Shown: positions 11,215 to 22,446, numbered from the stretch's first letter. The stretch is 64,000 nt of DNA from Eleusine coracana subsp. coracana (GCA_032690845.1 CM064424.1:33615969-33679968); one strand, 5' to 3'. Program-made: numbers and translations. Notes: generated by a model not told the origin, from the sequence alone.

Positions 11215-12309
11215 AAGACAAGACTAAACAAAAAGAATAGCCCTATCAACTAGCAGGCAGTAGAGGGTGTAGAAAGTGGAAACAATATCAGAAGCAGTGT
11301 ATCACAATCTTGCAAGCATTCTTACCAAAGCCAAACAGGTCGACACAATCTGTAGTTGAGCTTGGGTGTAACAGTTGCAAGGAAGAAACCTGTGCTACAA
11401 TATGTATAGCTTGGAAGGTTAATATGTATGTTAATGGAACACAATTCAATAACAGATAGTAGTACTAAATAAATGTCCAAAGCAGTGTCCTAATTGCTGG
11501 CAAAAGAATCGTGTTCAAAAACAGTTGTGACAGCAAGAACAATGGCAAAGGTAGCAAGGATCAAAACAGACTTCACAGACTTAGAATTTTCAGGGGGGGG
11601 TGCAAATCAAAATCTTGATTTTTTTGTATGATTTTTCCACTATTTTTCTGTGATAGAGGAACACAAAAGAAGGAACCACAAGAAGTTTCAACTCAAACAG
11701 AGGGAAAACAAAGGGTAGGTAAAATCACAAAGTTTCATCGAAAGTGTTATTTTTGACTTCATAATTTTTTTTTCTATTTTTTCCCTATTTGTTTTGAATT
11801 TTTTGACGAGGGCACAGAGGGCTAAGCCCAGTGTGGGTCACCTCAACTTTGAGTCAAGAATCTGCTATAAAAATTTCAGCCGAATCGGAGCAACGAGCGA
11901 AAAGTTATGCCTGTTTTACCGAAGGTATGTCAAGATTGGGTTTAAGGGGTGAGGGTGGGGGGGGGGGGGGGGAAACAGAATCGGGTAGGGTTTTTTTGTT
12001 GGCAACGGATTGTGGGTATGGTGGGTGGGTGACACGATGGGGAATCCAATAGAAAATACGATGGTGATGGTGGTGTGCAGCGGAGATCAAAACACAAACC
12101 GAATCAAAACACAAATTCAAACCAGCAACTGAACTCGACTAGGACACAAACTCAACACTATGGACTCTGAAATTAAATTATGCAAAGGCTAAACAGTGTC
12201 TGGGATGGTGGGGAAATTTTTTTTGTAGGCTTTTTCATGAACAAAAGGTGATGAACACAAACGAATCTAAAGGAAAGAACACGATAATACCTGACGGGGA
12301 ACCTAGGAA
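11215..12309 (-). other. CRM-1 untranslated leader
   Basis: About 1.1 kb between primer site and gag, with no coding signal. It contains a G homopolymer at about 11957-11972 (C-rich in the sense strand). The 5' leader of CRM-2 is of similar length. Confidence 0.6.
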
Positions 12310-12319
12310 TCTGATACCA
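12310..12319 (-). other. Primer binding site of CRM-1
   Basis: TGGTATCAGA on the minus strand, two bases after the LTR end. This is complementary to the 3' end of initiator tRNA-Met and has the same spacing as in CRM-2. Confidence 0.8.
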
Positions 12320-12321
12320 CT

Positions 12322-13080
12322 TGATGTAGATATGGCCCGATCTTCTAAGAGGTAAGGGAATAAACTTGAATTTGGGGAACTCGGTGTTGACGACCCGGCT
12401 TGAATCAGACACGATCCAACCCCGCAACAGTTACACCAAGCACAACTTGATTGTTCCTGCAAGCGAAATCGGGAACACAAGCAAGAGAGGATAAACATGT
12501 AATCTGAAATTGCAAATATGGATGAAGCGAATCACAAGAAAAGGTTCAAGCTCTAAACACAAAAGGACTAATCGCCACAGTGGTGTAGAACAAGAACAGG
12601 GGCCCTGGATTACTGTAAAAGGACTTGTCGCCACAGTTACAATAATTCGATCAAGTTTCTCTCTGGAAAACTGAACTAAACAAAACCCAAAACTAAAAGA
12701 CGGTGGCTACTGAGTTTATGTAGGAACCAGGGACGTCCTAGGGTTGGGGGCGACCAGGGGGGCGCCCACAACATGGGCTTAAGGCCCGACACGATACATG
12801 GCCAAGTTGGCCCAAAATAGGTGGTGAACCTTGTCATGGTCACATATTATGACTCACGACCCTTCTGGAGCTAAGACCAGAAACGAAACAACAGCGTCGT
12901 CGTCCCCTTTTCAATGCATCAAAGAACGCCTCATTTGGACGCCGGATGTGGGAGATATCATCAAAACCATGAAGGGGTGTCGGCTGAATCCGAGACGAAC
13001 GCGACGACCGAGTTGGTGACAACTTGTAACTTGGGGAAGGCCATGATATGCACGTATCCAGCATGGTGATGTGCTCATCA
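12322..13080 (-). repeat. 5' LTR of CRM-1
   Basis: Starts TGATGAGCACATCA and ends CTACATCA in element orientation. The final ~300 bp share a pattern with the CRM-N LTR (AGTTGAGCCC-like, GGGTTTGGGTTTTG-like and GAAGATCGGG-like blocks). Confidence 0.78.
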
Positions 13081-14576
13081 TCGTCAGCGGGCGCTACTCG
13101 GGGAGAAAGCTCTTCGTGAAAGAGCTAGCGTGGTGTGCACACCGAGGCAAGGAGTTGGGTGGGGTTCACGAGGACGGGATCTCACTGGAAGATGGTCATC
13201 GGTGAGAGACGGCGGAGCAGAGGACTTCGGCGGGGTCGCGGGGACGGCTCGGAGCAGCAAAATGGACGGGGTCGGCTTCTACAGCTTCATGGTGACTCGG
13301 GAAGGCTTGACATCACGTCGGTTTGCGTCGGAGGAGGCCAGAAGTAGGGGCTCGTCGTGGAGGCGGCTTCGGTGACCGGCGGTGACGGTTCGGGGTTGTG
13401 GAAAAAGCAGAATGCCGGCGACTTTGCACATGAAAACAGGAAGGAGTTAAGGCGAGGTCATTCGACCAAGAGTTGCGTAAACGGTAGAGGAGGAAAGAGG
13501 GAACGAGGCTCACCGGAGATGGCCAATTTTGGTCAACAGCAGAGGAGGTCACCGGAACTGTGGGTCTTGGTATTTCTTCAATTGGACTGAGCTCATGCAA
13601 GGAGTTGTCGTGGAAGTGGCCTGGGGAGCTAGAGGGGGAGTGAGCGGTGCATGGGTGCTCTCGGCTGGGTTGGGGAGGCAGTGGGAGAGCGGGGCAGCGT
13701 GTCGGGGTTGAGCTCTGCAATGACAAAATGGGATGGGAGAGGGAAAATGGAAGAGAGTAGAGAGCAGCGAGCGAGAGAGAGAGTGCTTGAACTTGTGGTT
13801 CGCTTTCAAGTTGCGCAGGGGATAAGAGTGGGTGGGGGAAGCGGGAGCGGAGGAACTGGCAAGAATTGAAGTCCGGCCGGTCGGCTATGGCGATGGCGTG
13901 CAGGAGAGGAAATGGAGCCGTTGGGCGAGCGCGCTGTGAGGGGAAGTGACGGGGACAGAGAGGAGGTCAGCGGAGCTGTAGCTCGTGCGCGGTTCTGAGG
14001 CGGGGAGTGAAGGAGACCCGGTCGGTGTGTCGTGCGGCAGAGAGGAGCCGGCAGGCTCTGCGCCAGTGAGAGGAAGGAGAAAGGAGATTTTTGCGCTGCA
14101 CCCCTTGGAGTTCTAGATTTCTCACAAACAGGTCCCTGGTCAAAACTGGTTTTTAATAAATCAAAATAAAATAGCTAGGGATTTCCTAAATTAGTGAAAA
14201 TTGGTGGGTTGGCTATTTGAATGGTGGGAAACACTCTGGTAAATTTTATTTGAAATTTCCATAAACATATTTTTAGATTTTATTAATTGCATTAATTAGT
14301 TACTTAAGAATCAATTAATTAATTAACGGTCTTGCCAAGCAGATAAAATGCCCAATAAATTCCTAATATTCTATTTTATTATTACCAAACTGATGATGAA
14401 TGTATTTGGCATGATTGTATTGAAATTTTTGAATTGCTTCAATAACTTGGTTGCAGGGTTTTTATTGGCCTAGAATTAATTAAAAAGGGAGTGAGTCTTA
14501 TTATTTCATGCTATGTTGTTCATGATCTAAGCTCTTCATGTTGGTTAAATGAAAGTGAGACACCTGGGGTGTCACA
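13081..14576 (-). repeat. 3' LTR of Tek-A, proximal part
   Basis: Aligns with 24853-26351 of the 5' LTR. The 75 bases equivalent to 24778-24852 are missing at the insertion. It includes a 137-codon sense open frame (13313-13726) that is also open in the 5' LTR (25085-25492). It ends in GGTGTCACA next to the polypurine tract. Confidence 0.87.
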
Positions 14577-14590
14577 GACCTCCCTCCTTA
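14577..14590 (-). other. Polypurine tract of Tek-A
   Basis: In element orientation TAAGGAGGGAGGTC directly precedes the 3' LTR start TGTGACACC. The same tract precedes the Tek-B 3' LTR (about 44202-44216). Confidence 0.8.
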
Positions 14591-14645
14591 AAGAAATCTT
14601 GTCCCGAGATTATGAATCAAGGCAATCTAGAGGGAAGTGCGGTGG

Positions 14646-15104
14646 TCAAAACATACCTGTGTATGACGACCAAAATTTCGGGTAGTGAGTACTCAGAAAC
14701 TCTTCTGATTCCCAGGTAGACTCATCCTCTGAGTGGTTACTCCATTGAATTTTGTAGAATTTGTGGGTTCTATTACGGGTTGTGCGCTCTTTCTCGTCGA
14801 GGATCTTCACGGGTTGTTTGGAGTACGTGAGATCGGGTTGGAGTTGGTCATACTCTTCCAAGATTTTGTCGATGGGTGGCTTGAGACATCGCTTAAGCTG
14901 GTAGACGTGGAAGGTATGATGAACTCCGGATAGATTAGCGGGTAACTCTAGCTTATAGGCCACATTCCCACATCGCTCCAGAATTTGGAATGGTCCAATA
15001 TAACGGGGAGCTAGCTTTCCTTTGACTCCAAACCGTTGGATACCCTTCATAGGCGACACCTTGAGATAGACGTAATCACGCTTGTTAAAATACAGTGGCC
15101 TACA
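14646..15104 (-). pseudogene. pol: Tek-A integrase C-terminus with chromodomain
   Basis: In frame with upstream RT and integrase, after a premature TGA at 15105-15107. It contains the integrase C-terminal fold, GKLAPRYIGPFQILERCG and FHVYQLKRCL. A chromodomain-like module at the end shows ILDEKERTTRNRTHKFYKI, QWSNHSEDESTWE and FLSTHYPKFW. In chromoviruses this module is thought to direct integration to heterochromatin marks. It is homologous to 43672-44150 in Tek-B. The frame ends 70 bp before the 3' LTR. Confidence 0.85.
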
Positions 15105-15107
15105 TCA

Positions 15108-16256
15108 TCTATTTGTATACTTCTCTTGATGACATTTAGCAGCTTTAAGATTTGCTTGAATGGTACGAACCTTTTCTTCAGCATCCTTGACAAGGTCGGG
15201 ACCAAAGGTTACTCTTTCTCCAGATTCAAACCAGTTTAGAGGTATTCTACAACTGTGACCACAGAGTGCTTCAAATGGCGACATTCTCAGACTCTCTTGG
15301 TAACCATTGTTGTATGAAAATTCTGCATAAGGCAAATACTCATCCCAATTGCCACCATGTGTTAAAACACATGCTCTAAGCATATCTTCCAAAATCTGGT
15401 TGACACGCTCTGTTTGTCCGTCAGTGGTGGCATGATAAGCAGAACTTCAGATCAACTTGGTACCCAGAGATGCATGAAGTTGTTGCCAGAAATGAGCGAC
15501 AAACTGCGAACCATGATCTGTAACAATGGTCTTGTGTACTCCATGAAGACATAGAATTCTTGCTATGTATAGTTCTGCATATCGCTTTATCTTGTAGGTG
15601 TTATTGATTGGTAGGAAGTGGGCAGATTTTGTGAGTTGGTCTACAACGACCCAAATCGAATCGTGCTTCCAAGAGGTGAGAGGGAGACCAACAATAAAAT
15701 CCATGCTGATGTCTTCCCATTTCCACGTGGGAATACTTAATGGTTGAAGTAGTCCAGCTTGTTTCAAATGGTCAGCCTTAACTCTCTGACAGGTATCGCA
15801 TTCTGCGACATACCGAGCAATTTCTCGCTTCATCCTTGTCCACCAGAAATTCTTCTTCAAGTCTTGGTACATTTTGTTACTACCCGGATGGATGGAGTAC
15901 TTTGAGTGATGCGCTTCATCCAAGATTTTCCGTTGAAGTTCAAAGTCCTTTGGTACTACTAAACGGTTATTGAACCATAGAGTACCGTTCGAGTCTTGGG
16001 TAAAGCATCTTGCCTTACCATCTTCAACATTTTGATGGATATGGTTCATACCAACGTCAATTTTCTGTGCAGCAATGATTTCTTCACGAAGGGTAGATTG
16101 CACACTTAGGTTGCTAATCACAGCAGCAGGTAAAACGTGAAGGCTGGGTTCTAAATTAGTTTTGTAGTCATTTCTATCCTGTACTTCCAGCTCTAAGTTG
16201 TCACAGTGGACCTTTCTGCTTAACACATCGGCGACTACATTAGCCTTGCCCGGATG
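15108..16256 (-). pseudogene. pol: Tek-A integrase
   Basis: This is the part of pol that inserts cDNA into the genome. The zinc-binding H2C2 region shows HHSKYSIHPGSNKMYQDLKK and CDTCQRVKADH. The catalytic core carries the first Asp in ISMDFIVGLP, the second in IVTDHGSQFVAHFWQQLHA and the Glu in DGQTERVNQILEDML, so the D-D-E triad is present. A TGA (15447-15449, an arginine in Tek-B) splits it, and a second TGA (15105-15107) ends it. It is in frame with RT. Confidence 0.86.
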
Positions 16257-17540
16257 TTAATGAATCTCTAGGTTATAACCCTTAATCAATTCTAGCCACC
16301 GACGCTGCCTCATGTTCAGATCAGTCTGGGTGAAGATATATTTCAAGCTCTTATGGTCTGTGTAGATGTGCACTAAGTTGCCTAGCAAATAATGCCTCCA
16401 TATTTTTAGTGCAAGTACAACTGCAGCTAGCTCCAAATCATGAGTTGGATAGTGCTCTTCATGCTTCCTTAACTGTCGAGATGCATAGGCTATCTCACGA
16501 CCTTCTTGCATGAGTACACATCCAAGTCTTGTCCCAAACGCATCACAATATACGTTGAATGGCTTGGTGATGTCGGGTTGAGCAAGTACTAGGGCAGTTG
16601 TCAATAATTTCTTCAATGCTTGAAATGCTTCTTCACATTTACTGTTCCAATTAAACTTTTTCTCCTTTTTCAGCAGCTCCATGATGTGTTTGGTCAGCCG
16701 AGAAAAATTTGGTATGAACCTACGATAATATCCGGCCAGCCCGAGGAAACTACGTACTTGGTGAACTGTCTTTGGTGGCTTCCAATCTAGCACGTCTTGA
16801 ACCTTGCTAGGGTCTACCGAGATTCCTTCTGTAGAGACTATGTGACCAAGGAATGGCACACGGTCCAACCAAAATTCACACTTGCTGAATTTTGCATACA
16901 ACTTGTGATCTCGTAAACGTTGAAGAACAATGCGAAGATGTTCAACATGCTCTTCCTTGGACTTAGAATAGACGAGGATGTTGTCAATGAATACTACCAT
17001 AAATTTGTCCAACTCTGGCATGAATACCGAATTCATGAGATACATGAAATGAGCTGGGGCGTTTGTCAATCCGAATGACACTACTGGATACTCGAATAAT
17101 CTATATCTAGTAGAAAAGGCGGTCTTTGAAATATCTTCTTCTCTGATTTTGATTTGATGATAACCCGAACGGAGGTCAATTTTTGAAAATACCTTAACAC
17201 CAACTAATTGATCAAAAATGATATCAATTCGTGGTAATGGGTATTTATTGTTGATGGTAACTTCGTTGAGAGGTCGATAATCAACAACGAGACACAGAGA
17301 TTTGTCCTTCTTCTTCACAAAAATAGCAGGGCAGCCCCAAGGTGAAGTGCTTGGGTTAATGAATCCCTTTTCCAATAAATCATTCAACTGTTTTTTCAAT
17401 TCAGCCAACTCATTCGGGGCCATCTTATAGGGTCCACGAGATATTGGAGAAGTTCCTGGCTGTAGCTCTATCTTAAATTCCACTTCACGGTCAGGTGGTA
17501 GGCCAGAGATATCTTCAGGGCATTCATCCGGATACTCGCA
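16257..17540 (-). pseudogene. pol: Tek-A reverse transcriptase and RNase H
   Basis: The 408-codon frame from 17483 covers RT (VVDYRPLNEVTINNKYPLPR, KIDLRSGYHQIKI, SFGLTNAPAHFMYLMN) and RNase H (PFNVYCDAFGTRLGCVLMQE, YTDHKSLKYIF). The RT active site reads FIDNILVYS: the second aspartate of the usual FIDD is asparagine, which would abolish polymerisation. Upstream of 17483 the sequence continues from protease through a frameshift near 17535. A TAA at 16257-16259 replaces the Tyr of the RNase H/integrase linker (YHPGKANVVAD in Tek-B). Frames 17483-14646 are one 946-codon frame with three stops. Confidence 0.88.
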
Positions 17541-18043
17541 AACAACGGGATGTTCTCGAGCGACTGCCCTTCCAGGTGATGGACAATCAAGGCTTTCGGT
17601 GAATTGGTGTTTAGAGAAAATATGTCCTTTCCATGCAAAGGGGAGTTGATGTGAACGATACGGGGCTTGATGTCTAGCATGGATCTATGGGTTTTGATCC
17701 AGAACATGCCCAAAACCAAATCAATTCCCTAGTGGCTAAGCATGATAAAATCCTTGGGGTAGATTTTCTTGTTTATTTCCAGAGGGGCTTTGCATACTAT
17801 TTGATTGGCACTAATTTGCCCAGCGGGGGAACAAATTGTGTAGCATCTTTCTATAGTCTGGGGTTGAAGATTAAGTTTTTGCACACATGCTTGGCTAATG
17901 AAATTATGTGTAGCACCAGAATCAAAAAGTGCAAGGACAGGCTGGCGATAGAGCGAGAGCGTACCGGTCAGCACGGGTTCGCCCTGAGGGATATCTTCCG
18001 CATTGGTGTAGTTCACTTGGGCACCACATGATGGTGCATTCAC
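17541..18043 (-). pseudogene. pol: Tek-A aspartic protease
   Basis: Retropepsin-like region with catalytic motif VLALFDSGATHNFIS and flap-side ILG-like segment (VLGMFWIKTHRSMLD). It would cleave the gag-pol polyprotein. A stop after FIMLSH interrupts it, and a frameshift near 17535 separates it from RT. The N-terminal part is in frame with gag. Confidence 0.83.
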
Positions 18044-19158
18044 ATTCCTGCTTTGGTTCTGATGCTGGTTGTTGTTGTTGTTGTTGTTTTTGCATCTTGG
18101 TGCAGTGCAATTCTTTGCAAAGTGGTCGGTACGACCACAATTGTAGCAAGGGTAGTTGCCTCCACAATCAGCAGGCAGTGGGGCACGAACACTCGGGTTC
18201 CCTTGTTGCTGATACGGTGCACAGTACTGAGTGTTCTGCTATTGATAAGGTGCACGAGGTGGGAAGTTCTGCTGCTGTGGTGATCTCGAGTAGTTCGGGC
18301 CAAATCGTCGCTGAAATTGTTGCTGTGGTGCTGCCTGGAAACGTTGTCCGGTGGGTGAAGTATATATCAGGCGATGCTTCGCCTGTGGGGCAGCAGAGGT
18401 AGTAGCAAGGGCCTTTCTCTTGCGGTCTTCTTCTTCAACTTGGCACATAGCACCTTCCTGGACAATAGCAGCATTGACCAGATCATTATATGTGCCAGTT
18501 GTCTACCAAGTCAGACGTTCCTTGAGCGTGGCATTCATCCCACGCAATAATGCATATCTCTTCTTCTCCTTGGTATTAACATACTCAGTGGTGTACTGAT
18601 CAAGATGATTGAAAGCTTCAGAATATCGGAGGACATTTCTCCCTCCTTGTTTTAGATCCATAAATTCTTGGAACTTTCTCTGCATGAGACCAGCGGGGAT
18701 GAAATGAGCACGAAAAGTAGCTTTGAAGTCATTCCATCCACGCGGCGTCCAGCGGGCAGCGAAGCTTCATAGTTGGCCCACCAGGCACTAGCAGAGCCAT
18801 GGAGTTGTTGGGCGGCGAACAACACCTTCTGCTGCTCGGTGCATTCTAACAGACCAAATTTAGACTCGGTCTGACGCAACCAGTGGTCAGCGTCCAGCGG
18901 CTCTCTGGCACGCTCGAAGGTGGGTGGGTGGGTACCCAGGAATTCTGAGTAAGTGCTCTGATGGGGCTGGTTGTTGCGGTTGTTGTGGTTATCTCCACGT
19001 CCAGCCAGGTGAGTCGTGATGTCGACCAACCGACAGAGCAGCTCGGAGTCATTCTGCTGCCTGTTGAGTGCAGCAGCCAGGACTTCAGCTAATGAAGGCT
19101 CAGCATTCGCTCCTTGCTGAGAGCTCTCCGGATCTTCCTGATTTCGAGTACGCACCAT
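18044..19158 (-). pseudogene. gag: Tek-A gag
   Basis: The start is taken as the ATG at 19158 (MVRTRNQEDPES), because Tek-C gag begins MVRTRG at the same place. The capsid core has PLDADHWLRQTESKFGLLEC and a SASAWWANYEASLP motif. The frame shifts near 18755, continues as MQRKFQEFMDLKQGGRNVLR and is broken by two more stops. The CCHC zinc knuckle is YPCYNCGRTDHFAKNC, followed by an Asn run. It would form the particle and bind RNA. Confidence 0.85.
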
Positions 19159-19444
19159 GCTGCAATTTATACGGTTGCACATTAGTTGGTTCTCATAATA
19201 TTCCATAAAATCACATGTGCAAAAATATAAATTTGCAAGTGGTACGGTAAAATCTCAGAATGACAACCATCTCCATTGATTCAATTCAGTCTATATGGCT
19301 GTTAAAGGACATCATCACACCGTTCCTTGCATATATGTGCGTCGCCTAGTTACGGTATTGCGGACACAATATGCAAGATTCACACTCCTACATCAAACTA
19401 GGGATACATATACTACACGACCATACACAGGGGTAGCGAATCAT
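19159..19444 (-). other. Spacer between gag and additional ORF 2
   Basis: About 286 bp with no coding signal or recognisable element. Confidence 0.5.
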
Positions 19445-20317
19445 CTACTCCTGGCCTAAGTCTTCTGGCTCTTCCGGTTCTTCCTGTTCCATAGGCTCTC
19501 CTGGTTCCTCCAGATCCATCATTTCCTCGTCATCAACACCGGTAGGTGCCATCTCCACATTGTCTTGTTTTCCATACTCTATGAAGATCTCATCCCAATT
19601 CTCATCAAAAGGAAGATGGGCAGTCTTGAATGCGTTGAAGTCATCTTGAGCCTCAATCATGTCATGCTCAAAATCTGCTGCATCCTGCAAGGCTTGGCCA
19701 CGTTCTTCTAGAATTGCATCCATCTCTTCATTCTTGGCTTGGATTTGCTGGTTCAGTTCTACAATTTCTTCATCCTTAGCTTGTTTTTCGACCTCAGAAA
19801 GTTGAAGTGCAGAATGGAACACATCCAAACGTCGGCACAAGTTTGTGCACAAAGCAAAAGTGGACAAACCATAATACTCTATTATGGACAGCATAGGATC
19901 ATGGTGGCGATGGTTTGGGTCAAAGATAAAATCCACACGTCTCATCCACTCGAAATCTGTCACATCAGTAATGGGTAGTAAGGCAACGAGTGTTCCAGCA
20001 ACATCATGCTTGTGGTCTTCACAGAATCGAGTAAGTGCCTTGAATGCAGCTACATTCCAGGTGGAAGGCAGATCTGTCCCGGTGACGCTAAGGGTCCAAG
20101 ATTCCTAGGCAGGGATGACGGAGTAGTTGGCGGGAACCGCCACATGGATGACACATGAGGGGATTCCATGCTCCTGGAATTCCTTACCAACATAGGTGGG
20201 ACGAATGGAATATCTGAATCTCTGGAGAACTCTCCAAAACAGGTGAATCATCCCTGTGAACTCCAGGCCATCAGTAATTTCCCAACATTGTGGTGGTTGT
20301 TCATTGTTTTCAGCCAT
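19445..20317 (-). pseudogene. Tek-A additional ORF 2 (dsRBD-like domain, coiled coil, acidic tail)
   Basis: One frame of 291 codons starts at the ATG at 20317 (MAENNEQPPQCWEITDGLEF), with a single internal TAG at 20105-20107. Residues about 12-125 form a small alpha-beta module: helix IHLFWRVLQRF, strand region RPTYVGKEFQEHGIPSCVIH, then SWTLSVTG and helix TWNVAAFKALTRFCEDH. A region rich in His and aromatic residues follows, then a coiled coil (LSEVEKQAKDEEIVELNQQI). The tail is very acidic (EPGEPMEQEEPEEPEDLGQE). It is paralogous to additional ORF 1. No gag, Env or catalytic motif is seen. Function is unknown; dsRNA binding is a hypothesis from the residue pattern. Confidence 0.72.
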
Positions 20318-20571
20318 CTACAAAGAAAGTACTTTGATTGAGTCAATGAGTATGATTAACTTTGTTGCAACAACAATAGCTACTAATGGTACACCCAATG
20401 CACAACGCAAATCATCATAGTTTCAATACATGACTCGGAATATGTGGCCCTCGAGTTACAAAAACATCTCACGCATCAACCCCAAAATACAACAGCCTCG
20501 TGTGGTTCGACAAAAGTTATCTACCCATCTGATCCTGACTACCGAGACTAGGCTAGTCTACCATTATCCTC

Positions 20572-21491
20572 CTAGGTCCTGCCTCGGGCGGGTGCCTCAT
20601 AGTCTATGTCAGACTCCTCGTCCATATCCTCCTGTGGGTCCTCCTCCTCCGGTGCTGCCGGTGGTGCAAGGGTTGCCTCAAGCTGCTGCTACAGGCCCTG
20701 GTTCTCCTGGGCCAGGGTCTCTAAATCCTCTCCCATAAGCTCCATCTCGTGCTGTGTAGCTGTCAACTGATGCTGCAGGTGCTCGTTATGGTTGGCGCGA
20801 TGCTGCATAATCATGCCACGTCTGTCAGCCTCCTATGCGAGGGTGTCGTGTTGTCCAGTCACCTCAGTAACGCGAGTCTCACTCGCCTCAAGAGTAGCGG
20901 TCAACCGCTGAATCTCTCTCTGTTGTGCGTTAACCTGTGTCTATAGGTCATTCCTCTGAACCCAGACCTGCTCGGCCTCAGCCAGTATGATACTGCTGTG
21001 GCTACTAGCCTCCCCATCCAAGTTGAGGAGGTACTCGGAGTAGTAGGACACATGGTGGTACCCTGCGTGGTACGTCGGGTAATCATCGCGGCCAATGCGC
21101 CTCACGCGGCTCTGCCAGACCGGGTTGGCCTAGTGCCAGATGGGGATCATCTCAAATGGATTCCTAGAGAGCGCTGCTATATGGCGCCCACAGAAGTGGG
21201 TGAGAGCCCTGTGGGCGACTCTCTCTCCAAGCCCTCACGGAGGCCCCCACAAGTCGTCGTGCTCTCCATACCCGCGATGTCGAGGTTGCGCGGGTGTGTG
21301 GGCACGCTGATGTTCACCACAGCAAGAGTCATGCCGTGATGATGAACCTCACGGCCCTTGTAAGAGGGCGGCTCATCGTATCCCAACAAGCATAAGAGAT
21401 CCCACAATAGTGTAGGAAAGCCACGGTGGTGGAGTGCGGTGGTGTAGCACCACCCGTTGTGCGAAAGCTCCTCAAAACCGTGGTCACCCAT
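20572..21491 (-). pseudogene. Tek-A additional ORF 1, paralogue of ORF 2
   Basis: The ATG at 21491 (MGDHGFEELSHNGWCYTTAL) opens a frame that shifts near 21200. The shifted frame can then be followed through four in-frame stops to the TAG at 20572-20574. The N-terminal module matches ORF 2 in order: LLWDLLCLLGYDEPPSYKGR, EVHHHGMTLAVVNISVPTHP, and after the shift RVAHRALTHFCGRHIAAL. Then come a His/Tyr-rich segment (YHAGYHHVSYYSEYLLNLDG), a coiled coil (QREIQRLTATLEASETRVTE) and an acidic tail (EEEDPQEDMDEESDIDYEAP). This is the same four-part layout as ORF 2, pointing to an old tandem duplication. It is more decayed than ORF 2. Confidence 0.6.
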
Positions 21492-22432
21492 CTGGAACAT
21501 AAACCCAATGGTGAGTACAATGTTCCATGAGTAACAATGCATTTCATATAGTGCTATGAAATACAGAAACAAAGTTTTTGTTCACATTTTCCAGCCTCAA
21601 GGGTCAATAATACGGCAATGGGTCTCAAAACAAATTCAGTTTCAGATTGACATAGGCTTAATGTTTTGGCCCTACTGGACAAGGGAAAACTGGAAAGATG
21701 GTGAAACCTATTGGAGATGAAAATAGACTTCTAGGGCTTTCCAGATTGTATTTAAACACCTCAAAATCTGAAGTATAACATTAGTGATGAATTTTTGAAG
21801 TTGGCAGCTAAAAACAGGACAGATTCTTGTTAACCTTGTTATTCAGAATTTTATACTTATCATGTTTAGAAAATATTTATTCAGAGGTTGGTGAGCAAGG
21901 AGAGAACCAAATTTTAGTTTAGTTATAATGGGATGCATGATGCAAAACCTTCATTTTATTAACCTATCGTTCCTCACAACACAACACCTAACTTGCCAAG
22001 ACTTAGCGGCATGAATATGTGGTGACGACCCGCACTCAACATGTAAGTCATTCTAAAGGTTATACTAACGGCGTTAGCGTACCTGCAGAAGATTCATTGT
22101 AGAAACAATACATCAAATTCAAAAGAAACTATGAAAAGAAGCACAATTCTACTAGTAACAATCCATGGAAAAAGGATCGCCCCGTGATACGTCACGAGCC
22201 AATAGTGTCTCGTATCCGCCTGCGAGCACAGACACCGATATCACGCGTGTCGGTTAAGCATGCACGTACCTTCATTTGAAGAAGCTGTAGATGTAAGTAA
22301 TATAAACAATCATAACCCAGGTTAGCTTTGTCACCGCCCTATTATCTACTAGGGGCAATACTAACGTATCCTCAGTCGCAACATCATGATTTTCAAAAAT
22401 ATGATTTATTTGTTGTATTATCATGGACCACG
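21492..22432 (-). other. Tek-A untranslated leader
   Basis: About 0.94 kb between primer site and additional ORF 1. It is AT-rich with no coding signal. Confidence 0.6.
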
Positions 22433-22444
22433 GCTCTGATACCA
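22433..22444 (-). other. Primer binding site of Tek-A
   Basis: TGGTATCAGAGC on the minus strand, two bases after the LTR end. This is an exact complement of the initiator tRNA-Met 3' end. Confidence 0.9.
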
Positions 22445-22446
22445 GC

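Larger units (their letters stand above)
10488..13080 (-). mobile_element. CRM-1, 5' part of a CRM-type chromovirus
   Basis: Reading leftward: a complete 759-bp LTR (13080-12322, starting TGATGAGCAC and ending ACATCA), a tRNA-Met-type primer site, a leader and the N-terminal gag. It stops at 10488, where TekN-1 begins. Pol and the 3' LTR are missing. Right of 13080 the Tek-A LTR resumes immediately, so this end is an intact insertion boundary. LTR termini, primer spacing and gag match CRM-2. Confidence 0.78.
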
